The position numbers and the translations under genes are program-made. Source: SAR116 cluster bacterium AG-426-B08 (GTDB lineage Bacteria; Pseudomonadota; Alphaproteobacteria; Puniceispirillales; Marisalimonadaceae). Taken from it: a DNA stretch of 37,993 nt. The notes beneath the pieces are model-generated. The model was not told the origin of the DNA, did no database searches, and was given only the letters and a program-made list of their open reading frames with translations. Shown piece after piece: positions 13,856 through 21,759 of the stretch (positions within the stretch are counted from its first letter, which is position 1; every line of letters starts with the position of its first letter). The stretch lies in assembly GCA_003213175.1 (NCBI GenBank), contig QCNN01000009.1:1-37993 (forward strand), read 5' to 3'.

Positions 13856-14233
13856 CTATTTTAATTCAACTGATGCGCCTGCTGCTTCAAGCTTACCTTT
13901 AATTTCGTTAGCTTCAGCCTCAGGAACACCTTCTTTTATCAGCTTTGGTGCACCTTCAACTAAATCTTTGGCTTCTTTTAAGCCTAGACCTGTTATTGTC
14001 CTCACCTCTTTGATAACGTTAATTTTTTGAGCTCCAGCAGCAGTTAAATGAATAGCGTATTCAGATTTAGCTTCTGCTTGTGGGGCAGCTGAATCTCCAG
14101 TAGCCGCGGCAGCAACTGCAACAGGGGCAGCAGCCGAAACTCCCCACTTCTCTTCCAATATTTTGGATAATTCTGCAGCTTCCATGACTGTGAGTGCACT
14201 CAAGTCATCTGCAATTTTTTGTAAATCAGCCAT
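13856..14233 (-). CDS. rplL: 50S ribosomal protein L7/L12
   Basis: L7/L12 forms the multimeric ribosomal stalk that recruits and stimulates translational GTPases. The 125-residue protein has the expected two parts: an N-terminal dimerisation helix (about 1-35, [21 protein letters not shown]), an Ala-rich hinge (about 36-55), and the C-terminal domain with [20 protein letters not shown] and [12 protein letters not shown]. It lies 21 bp after rplJ. L10 and L12 form a pentameric or heptameric complex, and their expression is expected to be controlled jointly through the leader upstream of rplJ. Confidence 0.99.
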   Translation of the reverse strand: MADLQKIADDLSALTVMEAAELSKILEEKWGVSAAAPVAVAAAATGDSAAPQAEAKSEYAIHLTAAGAQKINVIKEVRTITGLGLKEAKDLVEGAPKLIKEGVPEAEANEIKGKLEAAGASVELK

Positions 14234-14254
14234 CTTAATCTCCTTTTTGTTAAA

Positions 14255-14758
14255 TTAGCTTTTCTTCATATTTAATATTCGAGTTAATCCAGTTGAAGGC
14301 TCTACAACTGTTCTCAATAATTTCTCAGCAGAACCATTAACTATCCCAATTAATTTTGATCTAATTTCATCTAAACTAGGTAAGTTAGCAAGATTATTTA
14401 TTTCATCTACAGAAAGCGATTTAGATGGTAATCCCCCGCCAATAATTTTAATTTTCTCGCTTTCTTTTGCAAACTTTACTAATAGCTTTGCCGGAAGAAT
14501 TGTGTCCTCGGATAAACCTATAGCTGTGGGACCATTGAATAAATTTTCTAAATATTCATATTTTGTTTTTTTTAATGCTAATTTGGCAATCCTATTCTTA
14601 GTTACTTTAAACTTACAATTGCTATTTCTCATAATTGTCCTTAACTCAGTACTTTGAGATACCGTTAATCCATTTATATGAGTTACAATTACAGACGAAG
14701 AATCTACAAAATATTTATGTAATGTATCTACCAATTCTTCTTTTTGTTTTCTATTCAC
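14255..14758 (-). CDS. rplJ: 50S ribosomal protein L10
   Basis: L10 anchors L7/L12 dimers to 23S rRNA and represses its own operon. The reading frame can be extended to a TTG at 14770, but the GTG at 14758 is chosen: a strong GGAGG (14764-14768) lies 5 nt upstream of it, and the resulting N-terminus (NRKQKEELVDTLHKYF) matches alphaproteobacterial L10. This gives 167 residues. An RNA-binding N-terminal domain (SNCKFKVTKNRIAKLALKKT) and the C-terminal helix (SAEKLLRTVVEPSTGLTRIL) that binds L7/L12 are visible. The leader just upstream carries a recognisable L10-binding RNA. Confidence 0.96.
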   Translation of the reverse strand: MNRKQKEELVDTLHKYFVDSSSVIVTHINGLTVSQSTELRTIMRNSNCKFKVTKNRIAKLALKKTKYEYLENLFNGPTAIGLSEDTILPAKLLVKFAKESEKIKIIGGGLPSKSLSVDEINNLANLPSLDEIRSKLIGIVNGSAEKLLRTVVEPSTGLTRILNMKKS

Positions 14759-14796
14759 CAAGGCCTCCAAAAAAATTAAGTATTAATAATATAAGG

Positions 14797-14866
14797 CCTG
14801 TCCATGTTTTAATTTTAAGTCTGTGCAGGAAATTAAGAAATTACTTCACCTACAGTCTTGGACAGG
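14797..14866 (-). promoter_or_regulatory. L10 leader (autoregulatory RNA upstream of rplJ)
   Basis: The 108 bp rplA-rplJ spacer, read on the minus strand, contains CCTGTCC (14860-14866) followed by AAGACTGTAGGTG and, farther on, a closing GGACAGG (14797-14803). The two 7-mers are perfect complements. The AAGAC-TGTAGGTG sequence is the conserved signature of proteobacterial ribosomal L10 leaders, where the L10(L12)4 complex binds and represses translation of rplJL. The position directly upstream of the rplJ Shine-Dalgarno fits. The assignment rests on the signature and helix; no covariance model was run. Confidence 0.82.
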
Positions 14867-14878
14867 TATTAATTAAAA

Positions 14879-15559
14879 TTATGCTATTTCACAATTAAGA
14901 CTAACTCCCATAGTAGACGAAATTGAAATCCTTTTAACATATGTACCTTTCGAACCAGAAGGTTTTGCTTTCTTTATTGTATCAATAAACAAATTTATAT
15001 TCTCACAAATTTTTTCAACGCCAAAACTAGCTTTACCAACTCCTGCTTGTACTATTCCATTTTTTTCTGCTTTAAAATTAATCTGACCTGATTTAGCTAA
15101 TTTTACTGCCTCACCTACATTAGGTGATACAGTGCCCATTTTAGGGTTTGGCATCAGACCTTTTGGTCCCAAAATTTTTGCAATTTTCCCGACTACACCC
15201 ATCATGTCTGGAGAAGCAATAATCCTATCATAATTCAAATCGCCTTCTTCCATCTTTTTAGCAAGATCTTCTGAACCAACTGCGTCTGCACCCTCGGCTT
15301 TTGCTTCCTCAGCATTCTTGTCTTTAGCAAATACTGCAACTTTAATATCTTTACCAATACCATTTGGAAGAACAACTGTACCCCTTACCATTTGATCAGC
15401 GTGCCTAGGATCGATACCTAAGTTGATAGAAACTTCAATGGTTTCATCAAATTTTTTTCTTTTATTTTTTAAAATAATCTCTATTGCTTCTTTTACTTGA
15501 TAAAGTTTTGATTTATCAACCTCTTTATACGCATCTGAAATTAGTTTTCCTCTTTTCAT
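14879..15559 (-). CDS. rplA: 50S ribosomal protein L1
   Basis: L1 forms the mobile stalk that helps release deacylated tRNA from the E site and represses the L11 operon. Starting at the ATG at 15559 the protein has 226 residues, the usual size. A longer frame to a TTG at 15580 would overlap rplK, whereas this ATG has GGAG 7 nt upstream and lies 4 nt after the rplK stop. Conserved segments include KRGKLISDAYKEVD, SPDMMGVVGKIAKILGPKGLMPNPK (GLMPNPK being the L1 signature) and NINLFIDTIKKAKPSGSKG. It is translationally linked to rplK. Confidence 0.97.
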   Translation of the reverse strand: MKRGKLISDAYKEVDKSKLYQVKEAIEIILKNKRKKFDETIEVSINLGIDPRHADQMVRGTVVLPNGIGKDIKVAVFAKDKNAEEAKAEGADAVGSEDLAKKMEEGDLNYDRIIASPDMMGVVGKIAKILGPKGLMPNPKMGTVSPNVGEAVKLAKSGQINFKAEKNGIVQAGVGKASFGVEKICENINLFIDTIKKAKPSGSKGTYVKRISISSTMGVSLNCEIA

Positions 15560-15563
15560 TAAA

Positions 15564-15992
15564 TTACTCCACAACCTCAATGCCCATTGACCTGGCGGAA
15601 CCCTCTACCATCTTGACAGCACCATCTAAATCTGCAGCATTTAAGTCTTTCATTTTATTTTCAGCTATTTCCCTAACCTGTTTTGAATTAATTGAAGCAA
15701 CAATATCTCTGCCTGGTTCTGAAGATGCCTTATCTTTTCCTGCAGCCTTCTTCAAAAAATAAGACACAGGTGGTGTTTTTGTAACAAATGTAAATGATTT
15801 GTCAACAAATACAGTTATAATTACTGGGATTGGCATATTTTTTTCTAATTTCTCAGTTGCTGCATTAAATGCTTTGCAAAACTCCATAATATTTATACCT
15901 CTTTGTCCTAGAGCTGGCCCAACTGGAGGAGAGGGGTTTGCTGCCCCTGCTGGTATATTCAACTTTATATAACCATCTATTTTTTTTGCCAT
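15564..15992 (-). CDS. rplK: 50S ribosomal protein L11
   Basis: L11 binds the GTPase-associated centre of 23S rRNA and is needed for RelA activation and termination. The 142-residue protein has the conserved proline-rich N-terminal domain ([21 protein letters not shown], about 9-29, with [12 protein letters not shown] after it) and the C-terminal rRNA-binding domain (residues about 75-142). It lies 21 bp after nusG and ends 4 nt before rplA, the standard secE-nusG-rplK-rplA order. Confidence 0.98.
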   Translation of the reverse strand: MAKKIDGYIKLNIPAGAANPSPPVGPALGQRGINIMEFCKAFNAATEKLEKNMPIPVIITVFVDKSFTFVTKTPPVSYFLKKAAGKDKASSEPGRDIVASINSKQVREIAENKMKDLNAADLDGAVKMVEGSARSMGIEVVE

Positions 15993-16013
15993 ATTATAAT
16001 TTCCCTTATTACT

Positions 16014-16550
16014 TTAAACCTTTTCAACTTGAGTAAAATCCAGATCAACTGGTGTTGCTCTTCCAAAAATTGAAACTGTTACTTTAAGTCTTGATTTATC
16101 TTCATCGACTTCTTCTACGAGACCATTAAAGCTTTGAAATGGCCCATCAGAAACCCTGACTTCTTCGCCTATTTCAAAAATTACATTTGAACGAGGTCTT
16201 TCAACTCCTTCAGTTATTTGCTCTAGTAATCTTGTAGCCTCTTTCTCACTTAAGGCAACTGGCTTTCCTTTTGCTCCCAAAAAATTTGTTACTTTAGGTT
16301 GAGATTTGATAAAATGCCAGGATTCATCAGTCATTTCCATTTTAACTAATATATAGCCAGGAAAGAATTTTTTCTCGGTCTTAACCTTAGAACCTTTTCT
16401 AATTTCAAACAGCTCTTCGGTAGGAACCATAACTTCTTCAATAAATTCTGTCATGTTTTTTGAATTTGATTGTTCCTCTATGGACTCCTTTACTCTTTTT
16501 TCAGAACCCGAGTAAACATGAACAACATACCATTTTTTCTTAGCAATCAC
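16014..16550 (-). CDS. nusG: Transcription termination/antitermination factor NusG
   Basis: NusG binds RNA polymerase and links it to Rho or to the ribosome via S10. The 178-residue product has the N-terminal NGN domain starting KKWYVVHVYSGSEKRVKESI and containing KFFPGYILVKMEM, and a C-terminal KOW domain beginning near residue 125 (GEEVRVSDGPFQSFNGLVEEV). The length is normal. It follows secE by 25 bp and precedes rplK by 21 bp, so the five genes from secE to rplJ are probably one transcript. Confidence 0.98.
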   Translation of the reverse strand: MIAKKKWYVVHVYSGSEKRVKESIEEQSNSKNMTEFIEEVMVPTEELFEIRKGSKVKTEKKFFPGYILVKMEMTDESWHFIKSQPKVTNFLGAKGKPVALSEKEATRLLEQITEGVERPRSNVIFEIGEEVRVSDGPFQSFNGLVEEVDEDKSRLKVTVSIFGRATPVDLDFTQVEKV

Positions 16551-16575
16551 TTTAATAAAAACCTAAAACTTATTT

Positions 16576-16773
16576 TTAATTACCCAAACTTAAAATTAAT
16601 TCGACAATATTTGATAACAACAAATCTACTAAAAAAAAGAACAAAGAAGCTATAATAACCATTATTAAAACAGTTATAGTTGCGACTAATGTTTCTCTTT
16701 TAGTAGCCCAAGTTATTCTTTTAATTTCTTGTCTAACCTGTCTTACAAACTGGGCAGGATTTGTTCTAGACAT
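16576..16773 (-). CDS. secE: Preprotein translocase subunit SecE
   Basis: SecE is the essential clamp subunit of the SecYEG protein-conducting channel in the inner membrane. The 65-residue protein is the short, one-helix form: an amphipathic N-terminal region with the family motif VRQEIKRITWATKRET (about 14-29) followed by a single membrane span (about 30-53). The W-A-T/S-KRE core is diagnostic. It lies 25 bp before nusG and 81 bp after tRNA-Trp. Confidence 0.96.
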   Translation of the reverse strand: MSRTNPAQFVRQVRQEIKRITWATKRETLVATITVLIMVIIASLFFFLVDLLLSNIVELILSLGN

Positions 16774-16854
16774 TAGTTAACCTTTCTAATCGATTTGTCA
16801 ATATATCTTTTTTTTATTTTAAGTCAAAAGAATATGCAATCAAAAATAAATATT

Positions 16855-16930
16855 TGGCAGGAGTGGAGGGGCTCGAACCCCCAACCCCCGGTTTTGGAGA
16901 CCGGTGCTCTTCCAGTTGAGCTACACTCCT
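16855..16930 (-). tRNA. tRNA-Trp (CCA)
   Basis: The minus strand encodes a 76-nt cloverleaf with acceptor stem AGGAGTG pairing CACTCCT, discriminator G, and an encoded 3' CCA (16855-16857). The anticodon loop is CTCCAAA with anticodon CCA, which reads UGG (tryptophan). The TΨC arm has GGTTCGAGCCC. It lies between tuf copy 2 and secE, the location also seen in other proteobacteria, and is probably processed from a tRNA-Tyr-tuf-tRNA-Trp transcript. Confidence 0.97.
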
Positions 16931-16939
16931 AATTAAACT

Positions 16940-18163
16940 AATTTAAGACTCAATACTTGCAACAACCCCTGCACCTACAGTTCGACCACCTTCTCTAATA
17001 GCAAATCTCAATCCTTCATCCATTGCTATTGGTGATATTAACTCCACCGTCATGGCAATATTGTCACCCGGCATTACCATCTCTGTTCCAGATGGTAACT
17101 CCACTGAACCTGTTACATCTGTTGTTCTAAAGTAAAATTGTGGACGATAATTACTAAAAAATGGTGTGTGTCGCCCTCCTTCTTCTTTAGTTAATACATA
17201 AGCCTCAGCTTTAAACTTTTTAAACGGCTTAATTGATCCAGGTGCAGCTAACACCTGACCTCTCTCCACTTCTTCCCTTTTTGTACCTCTTAAAAGAACA
17301 CCAACATTATCTCCAGCTTCTCCCTGATCCAATAATTTACGGAACATTTCAACACCAGTACATGTGGTTTTTGTAGTATCTTTTAAACCAACAATCTCTA
17401 TTTCTTCTCCTACCTTAACCACACCTCTTTCAATTCTTCCTGTAACAACAGTTCCTCTACCAGAAATTGAAAAAACATCTTCAATAGGCATTAAAAAAGG
17501 CTGATCTTTAGGTCTTTCTGGTTGTGGTATATATTTATCAACTTCTTCCATAAGAGATGTGATTGACTTTATACCGATCTCTTCATCACGACCTTCTAAA
17601 GCAGCTAAAGCACTACCCTTGATAATAGGTATATCATCTCCAGGAAATTCATAACTAGTTAGTAATTCACGTATCTCCAACTCAACTAATTCAAGAAGCT
17701 CTGCATCATCAACTTGGTCAACTTTATTTAAATAAACAACCAAAGCTGGCACCCCAACTTGACGGGCTAATAATATATGCTCTCTTGTCTGAGGCATAGG
17801 ACCATCGGCAGCATTAACAACTAGTATCGCACCATCCATTTGTGCTGCTCCAGTAATCATGTTTTTAACATAATCAGCATGACCTGGGCAATCGACATGC
17901 GCATAGTGCCTATTTTCAGTTTCATATTCAACGTGCGCTGTTGAAATTGTAATGCCCCTTTCTCTTTCTTCAGGAGCTTTATCTATCTGATCATAAGCAG
18001 AAAATTCAGCACGACCAGCATCTGCCATAACTTTTGTAATAGCAGCAGTAAGTGTTGTTTTCCCGTGATCAACATGTCCAATTGTACCAATGTTTACATG
18101 GGGTTTGCTGCGATCAAATTTCTCTTTAGACATCTTTAAAACCTTTCAATCTATTAAGTTTAC
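16940..18163 (-). repeat. tuf long direct repeat, copy B
   Basis: This is the partner of 1073-2296, identical over 1,224 bases as far as I can read. Upstream of tuf it keeps 30 bases of the fusA-tuf junction, including the fusA stop codon, although no fusA gene is present here. That shows the direction or limit of copying: the sequence originated in the str operon and was pasted or converted between the tRNA-Tyr and tRNA-Trp genes. Confidence 0.93.
16943..18133 (-). CDS. tuf: Elongation factor Tu, copy 2 (between tRNA genes)
   Basis: This second copy of EF-Tu encodes a 396-residue protein identical to that of the str-operon copy, with the same P-loop [18 protein letters not shown] and NKVD motifs. 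Its context corresponds to tufB of other proteobacteria: it is flanked by tRNA-Tyr upstream (41 bp) and tRNA-Trp downstream (12 bp), then secE. Having two loci raises EF-Tu dosage and puts one copy under a tRNA-type promoter. Keeping two identical copies is notable for a genome that otherwise looks compact. Confidence 0.99.
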   Translation of the reverse strand: MSKEKFDRSKPHVNIGTIGHVDHGKTTLTAAITKVMADAGRAEFSAYDQIDKAPEERERGITISTAHVEYETENRHYAHVDCPGHADYVKNMITGAAQMDGAILVVNAADGPMPQTREHILLARQVGVPALVVYLNKVDQVDDAELLELVELEIRELLTSYEFPGDDIPIIKGSALAALEGRDEEIGIKSITSLMEEVDKYIPQPERPKDQPFLMPIEDVFSISGRGTVVTGRIERGVVKVGEEIEIVGLKDTTKTTCTGVEMFRKLLDQGEAGDNVGVLLRGTKREEVERGQVLAAPGSIKPFKKFKAEAYVLTKEEGGRHTPFFSNYRPQFYFRTTDVTGSVELPSGTEMVMPGDNIAMTVELISPIAMDEGLRFAIREGGRTVGAGVVASIES

Positions 18164-18174
18164 CTTTTAAAATA

Positions 18175-18259
18175 TGGTGGTGGGGGTAGGATTCGAACCT
18201 ACGTACGCTACGCGGGCAGATTTACAGTCTGCTGCCTTTAACCACTCGGCCACCCCACC
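18175..18259 (-). tRNA. tRNA-Tyr (GTA)
   Basis: The minus strand encodes an 85-nt class II tRNA with a long variable arm, acceptor stem GGTGGGG pairing CCCCACC, discriminator A and encoded CCA (18175-18177). The anticodon loop CTGTAAA gives anticodon GTA, reading UAU and UAC (tyrosine). The TΨC arm is GGTTCGAATCC. It is the first gene of the tRNA-Tyr-tuf-tRNA-Trp-secE series. The 121 bp between it and the rlmB promoter contains a TTGACA on the minus strand at 18332-18337 that could be its -35 box, but I found no convincing -10 box at the right distance. Confidence 0.97.
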
Positions 18260-18380
18260 AATATAAATATCATAATATTTACAACTTATATTATTGTTTA
18301 ATTATTGCCAATTAGAAAAGGTTTGAACAAATGTCAACAATAAAGTAGTTAAATAGTTAAATAAATTTATCAATTTAATT

Positions 18381-18410
18381 TTGATATTGTTCAAAAATAA
18401 AATTTATATC
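18381..18410 (+). promoter_or_regulatory. Possible rlmB promoter
   Basis: TTGATA (18381-18386) is followed after 17-18 nt by TTATAT/TATATC (18404-18410), a reasonable sigma70-like pair. Transcription would then begin near 18416, just inside the longest open frame of rlmB (ATG 18413). That would favour the in-frame ATG at 18437 as the real start. AT-rich composition makes chance matches common. Confidence 0.4.
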
Positions 18411-18412
18411 TT

Positions 18413-19189
18413 ATGAAAAAAACTAATAAAACTACAATGTCGTTAATAAAAAAAAATTTTTATCAAAAAAATCACGTTATTATTTATGGAAAACACTCTT
18501 GTTTATCAGCTATTAAAAATAAACAAAGAGAAAAATCACTATTATTAACTAATGAAAATAATCATAGTTTTTGGACTAGAGAGATTTCACAAAGAGGTCT
18601 TTCTTTAAAAGTTTTAACATTGAATCAAAAAGAATTAGATGAAATCTCAAACTATAATCCTCATCAAAATATAATTTTATTTGCGAAGCCACTTAAACGT
18701 ATTTCAATGAAAGATTATCTAACAAAAGCAAATGATAAAACTATACAAAAATTAGTTTTATTAGATCAAATTACGGATCCTCAAAACATTGGTTCAATTA
18801 TAAGATCAGCTTTTGCTTTTAATTTTGATGCAGTTGGACTTTTAAAGAACAACTCACCAAGTGAGTTGTCATCACTTATAAAAGCATCTTCAGGAGAAAT
18901 AGAAAAAATAACCTTAATTGAATTAAAAAATCTGGTCAACGATATAAAGTTGTTACAAGAAAATGGATATTTCGTTTATGGTTTAACAAATGAAGGTAAG
19001 AAAAATATTAATAAAATATTTAATACTGACCAAAAATTTGCATTGGTAGTTGGATCCGAAGGTAAGGGGTTAAGAAAGTTAACGACAAAAACAGTTGATG
19101 ATACAATTCATATTCCAATAAATAATCACTGTAACTCAATAAATGCTTCTAATGCTGCTGCAATAGCTTTTTATCAATTATCAAAATAA
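18413..19189 (+). CDS. rlmB: TrmH/SpoU-family rRNA 2'-O-methyltransferase, RlmB-like
   Basis: SPOUT-fold enzyme that transfers methyl from SAM to a ribose 2'-OH; RlmB acts on 23S rRNA G2251. The 258-residue protein has an N-terminal substrate-binding domain (YGKHSCLSAIKN, about 25-36) and the three SpoU motifs: LLDQITDPQNIGSIIRSA (motif 1, about 120-137), VVGSEGKGLRKLT (motif 2) and IPINNHCNSINASNAAAIAFY (motif 3), with the knot-forming asparagines intact. No Shine-Dalgarno is visible before ATG 18413, and the ATG at 18437 (250 residues) is a plausible alternative. TrmH-family members differ in target, so the exact nucleotide is inferred. Confidence 0.88.
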   Translation: MKKTNKTTMSLIKKNFYQKNHVIIYGKHSCLSAIKNKQREKSLLLTNENNHSFWTREISQRGLSLKVLTLNQKELDEISNYNPHQNIILFAKPLKRISMKDYLTKANDKTIQKLVLLDQITDPQNIGSIIRSAFAFNFDAVGLLKNNSPSELSSLIKASSGEIEKITLIELKNLVNDIKLLQENGYFVYGLTNEGKKNINKIFNTDQKFALVVGSEGKGLRKLTTKTVDDTIHIPINNHCNSINASNAAAIAFYQLSK

Positions 19190-19206
19190 ATAAATTATCT
19201 AACTTG

Positions 19207-19226
19207 TAACAAAGTTAATTTTGTTA
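19207..19226 (+). terminator. AT-rich hairpin after rlmB (possible weak terminator)
   Basis: TAACAAA (19207-19213) and TTTGTTA (19220-19226) form a perfect 7-bp inverted repeat with a 6-nt loop, 17 bp after the rlmB stop codon and before tRNA-Thr. It has no run of U after it and only one G-C pair per arm, so termination would be weak. A TATTAT at 19231-19236 may be the -10 box of the tRNA-Thr promoter. Confidence 0.3.
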
Positions 19227-19241
19227 TAAATATTATCTTGT

Positions 19242-19317
<76 letters not shown>

Positions 19318-19318
19318 T

Positions 19319-20353
19319 CTAAATCAGAATTGTTTTTTTTAATCTATTTGAATTATAGATAGCTTCTTCAATTTTGATGTTAATTAAATATTTTTCGATT
19401 TGACTGTTGATTGTTTTATTTTTGTTCAATTGTTCAATTACATGCTTTTGAAAAAAATACACACTATCTCCAGCAAATCCTTTATTACTCCATGAGTAAT
19501 TGATTTTTTTTTCATTATTACTTAAAAATTTTCGAAAAAAAATATTACCATTTCCATCTAACCTAATTGTTCCTTTCTCCCCTTCCAGAAACAAGTCTCC
19601 TATTGTAAGCCTTCTATCATCAGCAATATGATCGCTTAACCTATTCGCATCAAATATTCCTTTAATACCATTTTTAAATTGAAAAATAACAAAACCTTGA
19701 TCCTCTCCTTGAATGTTTTTATTCAATTTAAATAAAAACGCTGCAACACTATTTATTTCTCCAAAAAAAAATCTGTACAAATCTATAAAATGTATTCCAG
19801 TTTCATGTATTAAAAATTTCTTCATTTTTTGAAAATACGGTTGTCTATTTAGATAAGCATTTTGACCTCGACCATCACCGGGCCTCATTTTAAAAGTAAT
19901 TTGAAAAGGTTTACCTATAATTTTTTCTTTTAGCATCTTTTTTATTTGAATATGCCATGGTTGAAATCTAAAATTTTCATGCACAATTATCTTAATTCCC
20001 GATTTTTTAGCTAAATCTAGAACGCTTTTCGCTTCTTCTAGTGAATTTGTGAAAGGTTTTTGACAAATTATATCAATTCCATATTTGGATATCTTTTTAA
20101 TAATTTTCAGATGTTCTGTGGGTGGAGTAATAATGTCAATCAAAGTTGGGTTTGTTAACTTAATCATTTTTTCAAAATCAAAAAAAAAGTTACAATTTTT
20201 AAAAGAAGATGCTACTTGCCTTGCTTTTTTTTGATCCAATGAACAAACACCTACTAAATTAACTTTAAGGCGTCTCCATGCATCATAGTGAAATTGACTG
20301 AAGTAACCCGTCCCAATTACGGCAATTCTCTGAATTTTATTTGTATTTGTCAT
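19319..20353 (-). CDS. Gfo/Idh/MocA-family sugar or inositol dehydrogenase
   Basis: NAD(P)-dependent oxidoreductase of the glucose-fructose oxidoreductase/inositol dehydrogenase family, predicted to oxidise a sugar or polyol. The ATG at 20353 is chosen (344 residues); the longer GTG frame overlaps the upstream gene. A Rossmann motif AVIGTGYFSQFHYDAW lies at 11-26, and the catalytic-lysine motif reads QKP (98-100) where EKP is commonest. The neighbouring VHENFRFQPWH is typical of a subfamily found in sugar-catabolic clusters. The active-site histidine region is IHETGIHFIDLYRFF. It starts 4 nt after the SMP-30-type lactonase gene, so dehydrogenation to a lactone and then hydrolysis is a natural pairing; the substrate is unknown. 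Confidence 0.87.
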   Translation of the reverse strand: MTNTNKIQRIAVIGTGYFSQFHYDAWRRLKVNLVGVCSLDQKKARQVASSFKNCNFFFDFEKMIKLTNPTLIDIITPPTEHLKIIKKISKYGIDIICQKPFTNSLEEAKSVLDLAKKSGIKIIVHENFRFQPWHIQIKKMLKEKIIGKPFQITFKMRPGDGRGQNAYLNRQPYFQKMKKFLIHETGIHFIDLYRFFFGEINSVAAFLFKLNKNIQGEDQGFVIFQFKNGIKGIFDANRLSDHIADDRRLTIGDLFLEGEKGTIRLDGNGNIFFRKFLSNNEKKINYSWSNKGFAGDSVYFFQKHVIEQLNKNKTINSQIEKYLINIKIEEAIYNSNRLKKTILI

Positions 20354-20357
20354 TAAT

Positions 20358-21314
20358 CTAACAATTTTTCCAAAAAGCCGGTTCCAAACCACTTATGTTA
20401 TGTGAGAAATATGCTATCTGTTGACCAAGTAAACAACCTAAATAAATATCTTTTAATTCTTTACCACCAAATGCAAGACTAGAAATATTTTTTAGTTTTA
20501 TGCTTTTAAGGTCATTCATTATAGGCCTTGATAAATTTCCATTTTGAAACGCTTTTTCAATTAAATTTAAATATTTTTTATTACTATCTTCAAGAATAGT
20601 TTGTTTTTCTCCATTCGGTAAAACCCTAATTACTTTATTACTAAAAATTGAAGTTACCCAAAATGATCCCTCGCTATCAAGTGTTAACCCATCAGGAAAT
20701 TCTCCAAATTCAAAACTTGAAAGAATTTTTTTATTAATTAATTCTCCATTTCTACCAATGTCAAAAGAAGAAATTTTTTTTCCAAATGTCTCATTAACAT
20801 ATAGTTTTTTGTCAAAAGGATTAAAAAAACACTCATTGGCGAAGCCTAACCCATCAGCAACGATTCTTGGCTTGCCATCATCTATTAATATAATAAAACC
20901 GTCATCACAATATCGATTATGAGATAAGATTCTTGGAATTTTTCTGGTACTGACAGTCACCCAAATTCTTCCATGAAAATCGAAATGTACATAATTAGTA
21001 GGTGGGATTGGTTTGTTTTCAATTTCTAATAAATATGGTTCAATATCGCCATTAAAATTTAACTTGTAAACACCCCCCTCTTTTTCGTCTAAGTGAGTAA
21101 CTAACCAAGAATTTTTATTATATATTGTCAATCCGTTTGGCTTTATTTTAAAGCCATTATTTGGCTTTGTTAATTTAATTTTTCCACTTGAATATATTCT
21201 AGTAATTCCTCCTCTAAAATCTGATACATGAAGTGTGTTTTTTGGATCAATTAAAACACATTCAGGCCTGTTTAAATCTTTTCCAACAAATTTGATTTTA
21301 CCTAAGGAAATCAT
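20358..21314 (-). CDS. SMP-30/gluconolactonase-family lactonase
   Basis: Six-bladed beta-propeller enzyme of the SMP-30/LRE family, which hydrolyses sugar lactones with a divalent metal. In the 318-residue protein the metal ligands expected for the family are in place: Glu18 (RPECVLI), Asn160 (GFANECFF) and Asp208 (EFPDGLTLDSEG). Asn106 may contact substrate. No signal peptide is visible, so it is probably cytoplasmic. Its ATG overlaps the TGA of the GNAT gene (ATGA), and the dehydrogenase follows after 4 nt, so the three are translationally coupled. Likely role: opening the lactone made by the dehydrogenase. Confidence 0.87.
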   Translation of the reverse strand: MISLGKIKFVGKDLNRPECVLIDPKNTLHVSDFRGGITRIYSSGKIKLTKPNNGFKIKPNGLTIYNKNSWLVTHLDEKEGGVYKLNFNGDIEPYLLEIENKPIPPTNYVHFDFHGRIWVTVSTRKIPRILSHNRYCDDGFIILIDDGKPRIVADGLGFANECFFNPFDKKLYVNETFGKKISSFDIGRNGELINKKILSSFEFGEFPDGLTLDSEGSFWVTSIFSNKVIRVLPNGEKQTILEDSNKKYLNLIEKAFQNGNLSRPIMNDLKSIKLKNISSLAFGGKELKDIYLGCLLGQQIAYFSHNISGLEPAFWKNC

Positions 21315-21757
21315 AAAGTTTTAAAATTATAAATCATTTTTATGTGAGGTATGTCATCTTCAAAGAATTCGCCGCCCTCTGGCTCAAACCCTAATTTTTT
21401 GTAAAAATATTTTACTTGAGTCTGACTATGCAAAAGAATTTTTTCTAAACTTTTTTTGTTAAGAGAGTTTTTAATTACCTCTTTCATTAAAAATGCACCT
21501 AAACCCAAAAACCTATAATCTCTTAGAACAGCAACGCGCTCAATTTTATATACTCCTGGTTCCTTTTCCCTGAGTCTTGCAGTTCCAACTGGTTTATCAT
21601 TCTTAAGAATTAAAAAATGATCACATTCACTATCAAGCCCATCAAACTCAATATTTTTTGATACTTTTTGTTCTTCACAAAAAACAACTTCCCTAATTTT
21701 TTGAGAAATCTCTAATTCTTTATTATTACTAACGCATATAACTCTTATATCAGACAT
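21311..21757 (-). CDS. GNAT-family N-acetyltransferase (ElaA/YjcF-like)
   Basis: The 148-residue protein has the N-terminal signature of the ElaA/YjcF branch of GNATs, IREVVFCEEQKVSKNIEFDG (about 21-40) followed by DSECDHFLIL. It also has the acetyl-CoA pyrophosphate loop at RDYRFLGLGAFLMKEVI (about 79-95), a variant of RxxGxG/A. The C-terminal YKKLGFEPEG is typical. Substrates of this branch are mostly unknown. The Shine-Dalgarno AAGGA lies within the last codons of the upstream transporter gene, and the stop overlaps the lactonase start, so it is part of the same four-gene operon. Confidence 0.85.
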   Translation of the reverse strand: MSDIRVICVSNNKELEISQKIREVVFCEEQKVSKNIEFDGLDSECDHFLILKNDKPVGTARLREKEPGVYKIERVAVLRDYRFLGLGAFLMKEVIKNSLNKKSLEKILLHSQTQVKYFYKKLGFEPEGGEFFEDDIPHIKMIYNFKTL

Positions 21758-21759
21758 GT

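Noticed and set aside
16943-18133. Second tuf considered as a mobile element or assembly duplicate
   Set aside because: A tRNA-Tyr-tuf-tRNA-Trp-secE arrangement is a natural bacterial gene order, flanks differ sharply from copy 1, and no transposase or terminal repeats exist. Read-level proof is still desirable.
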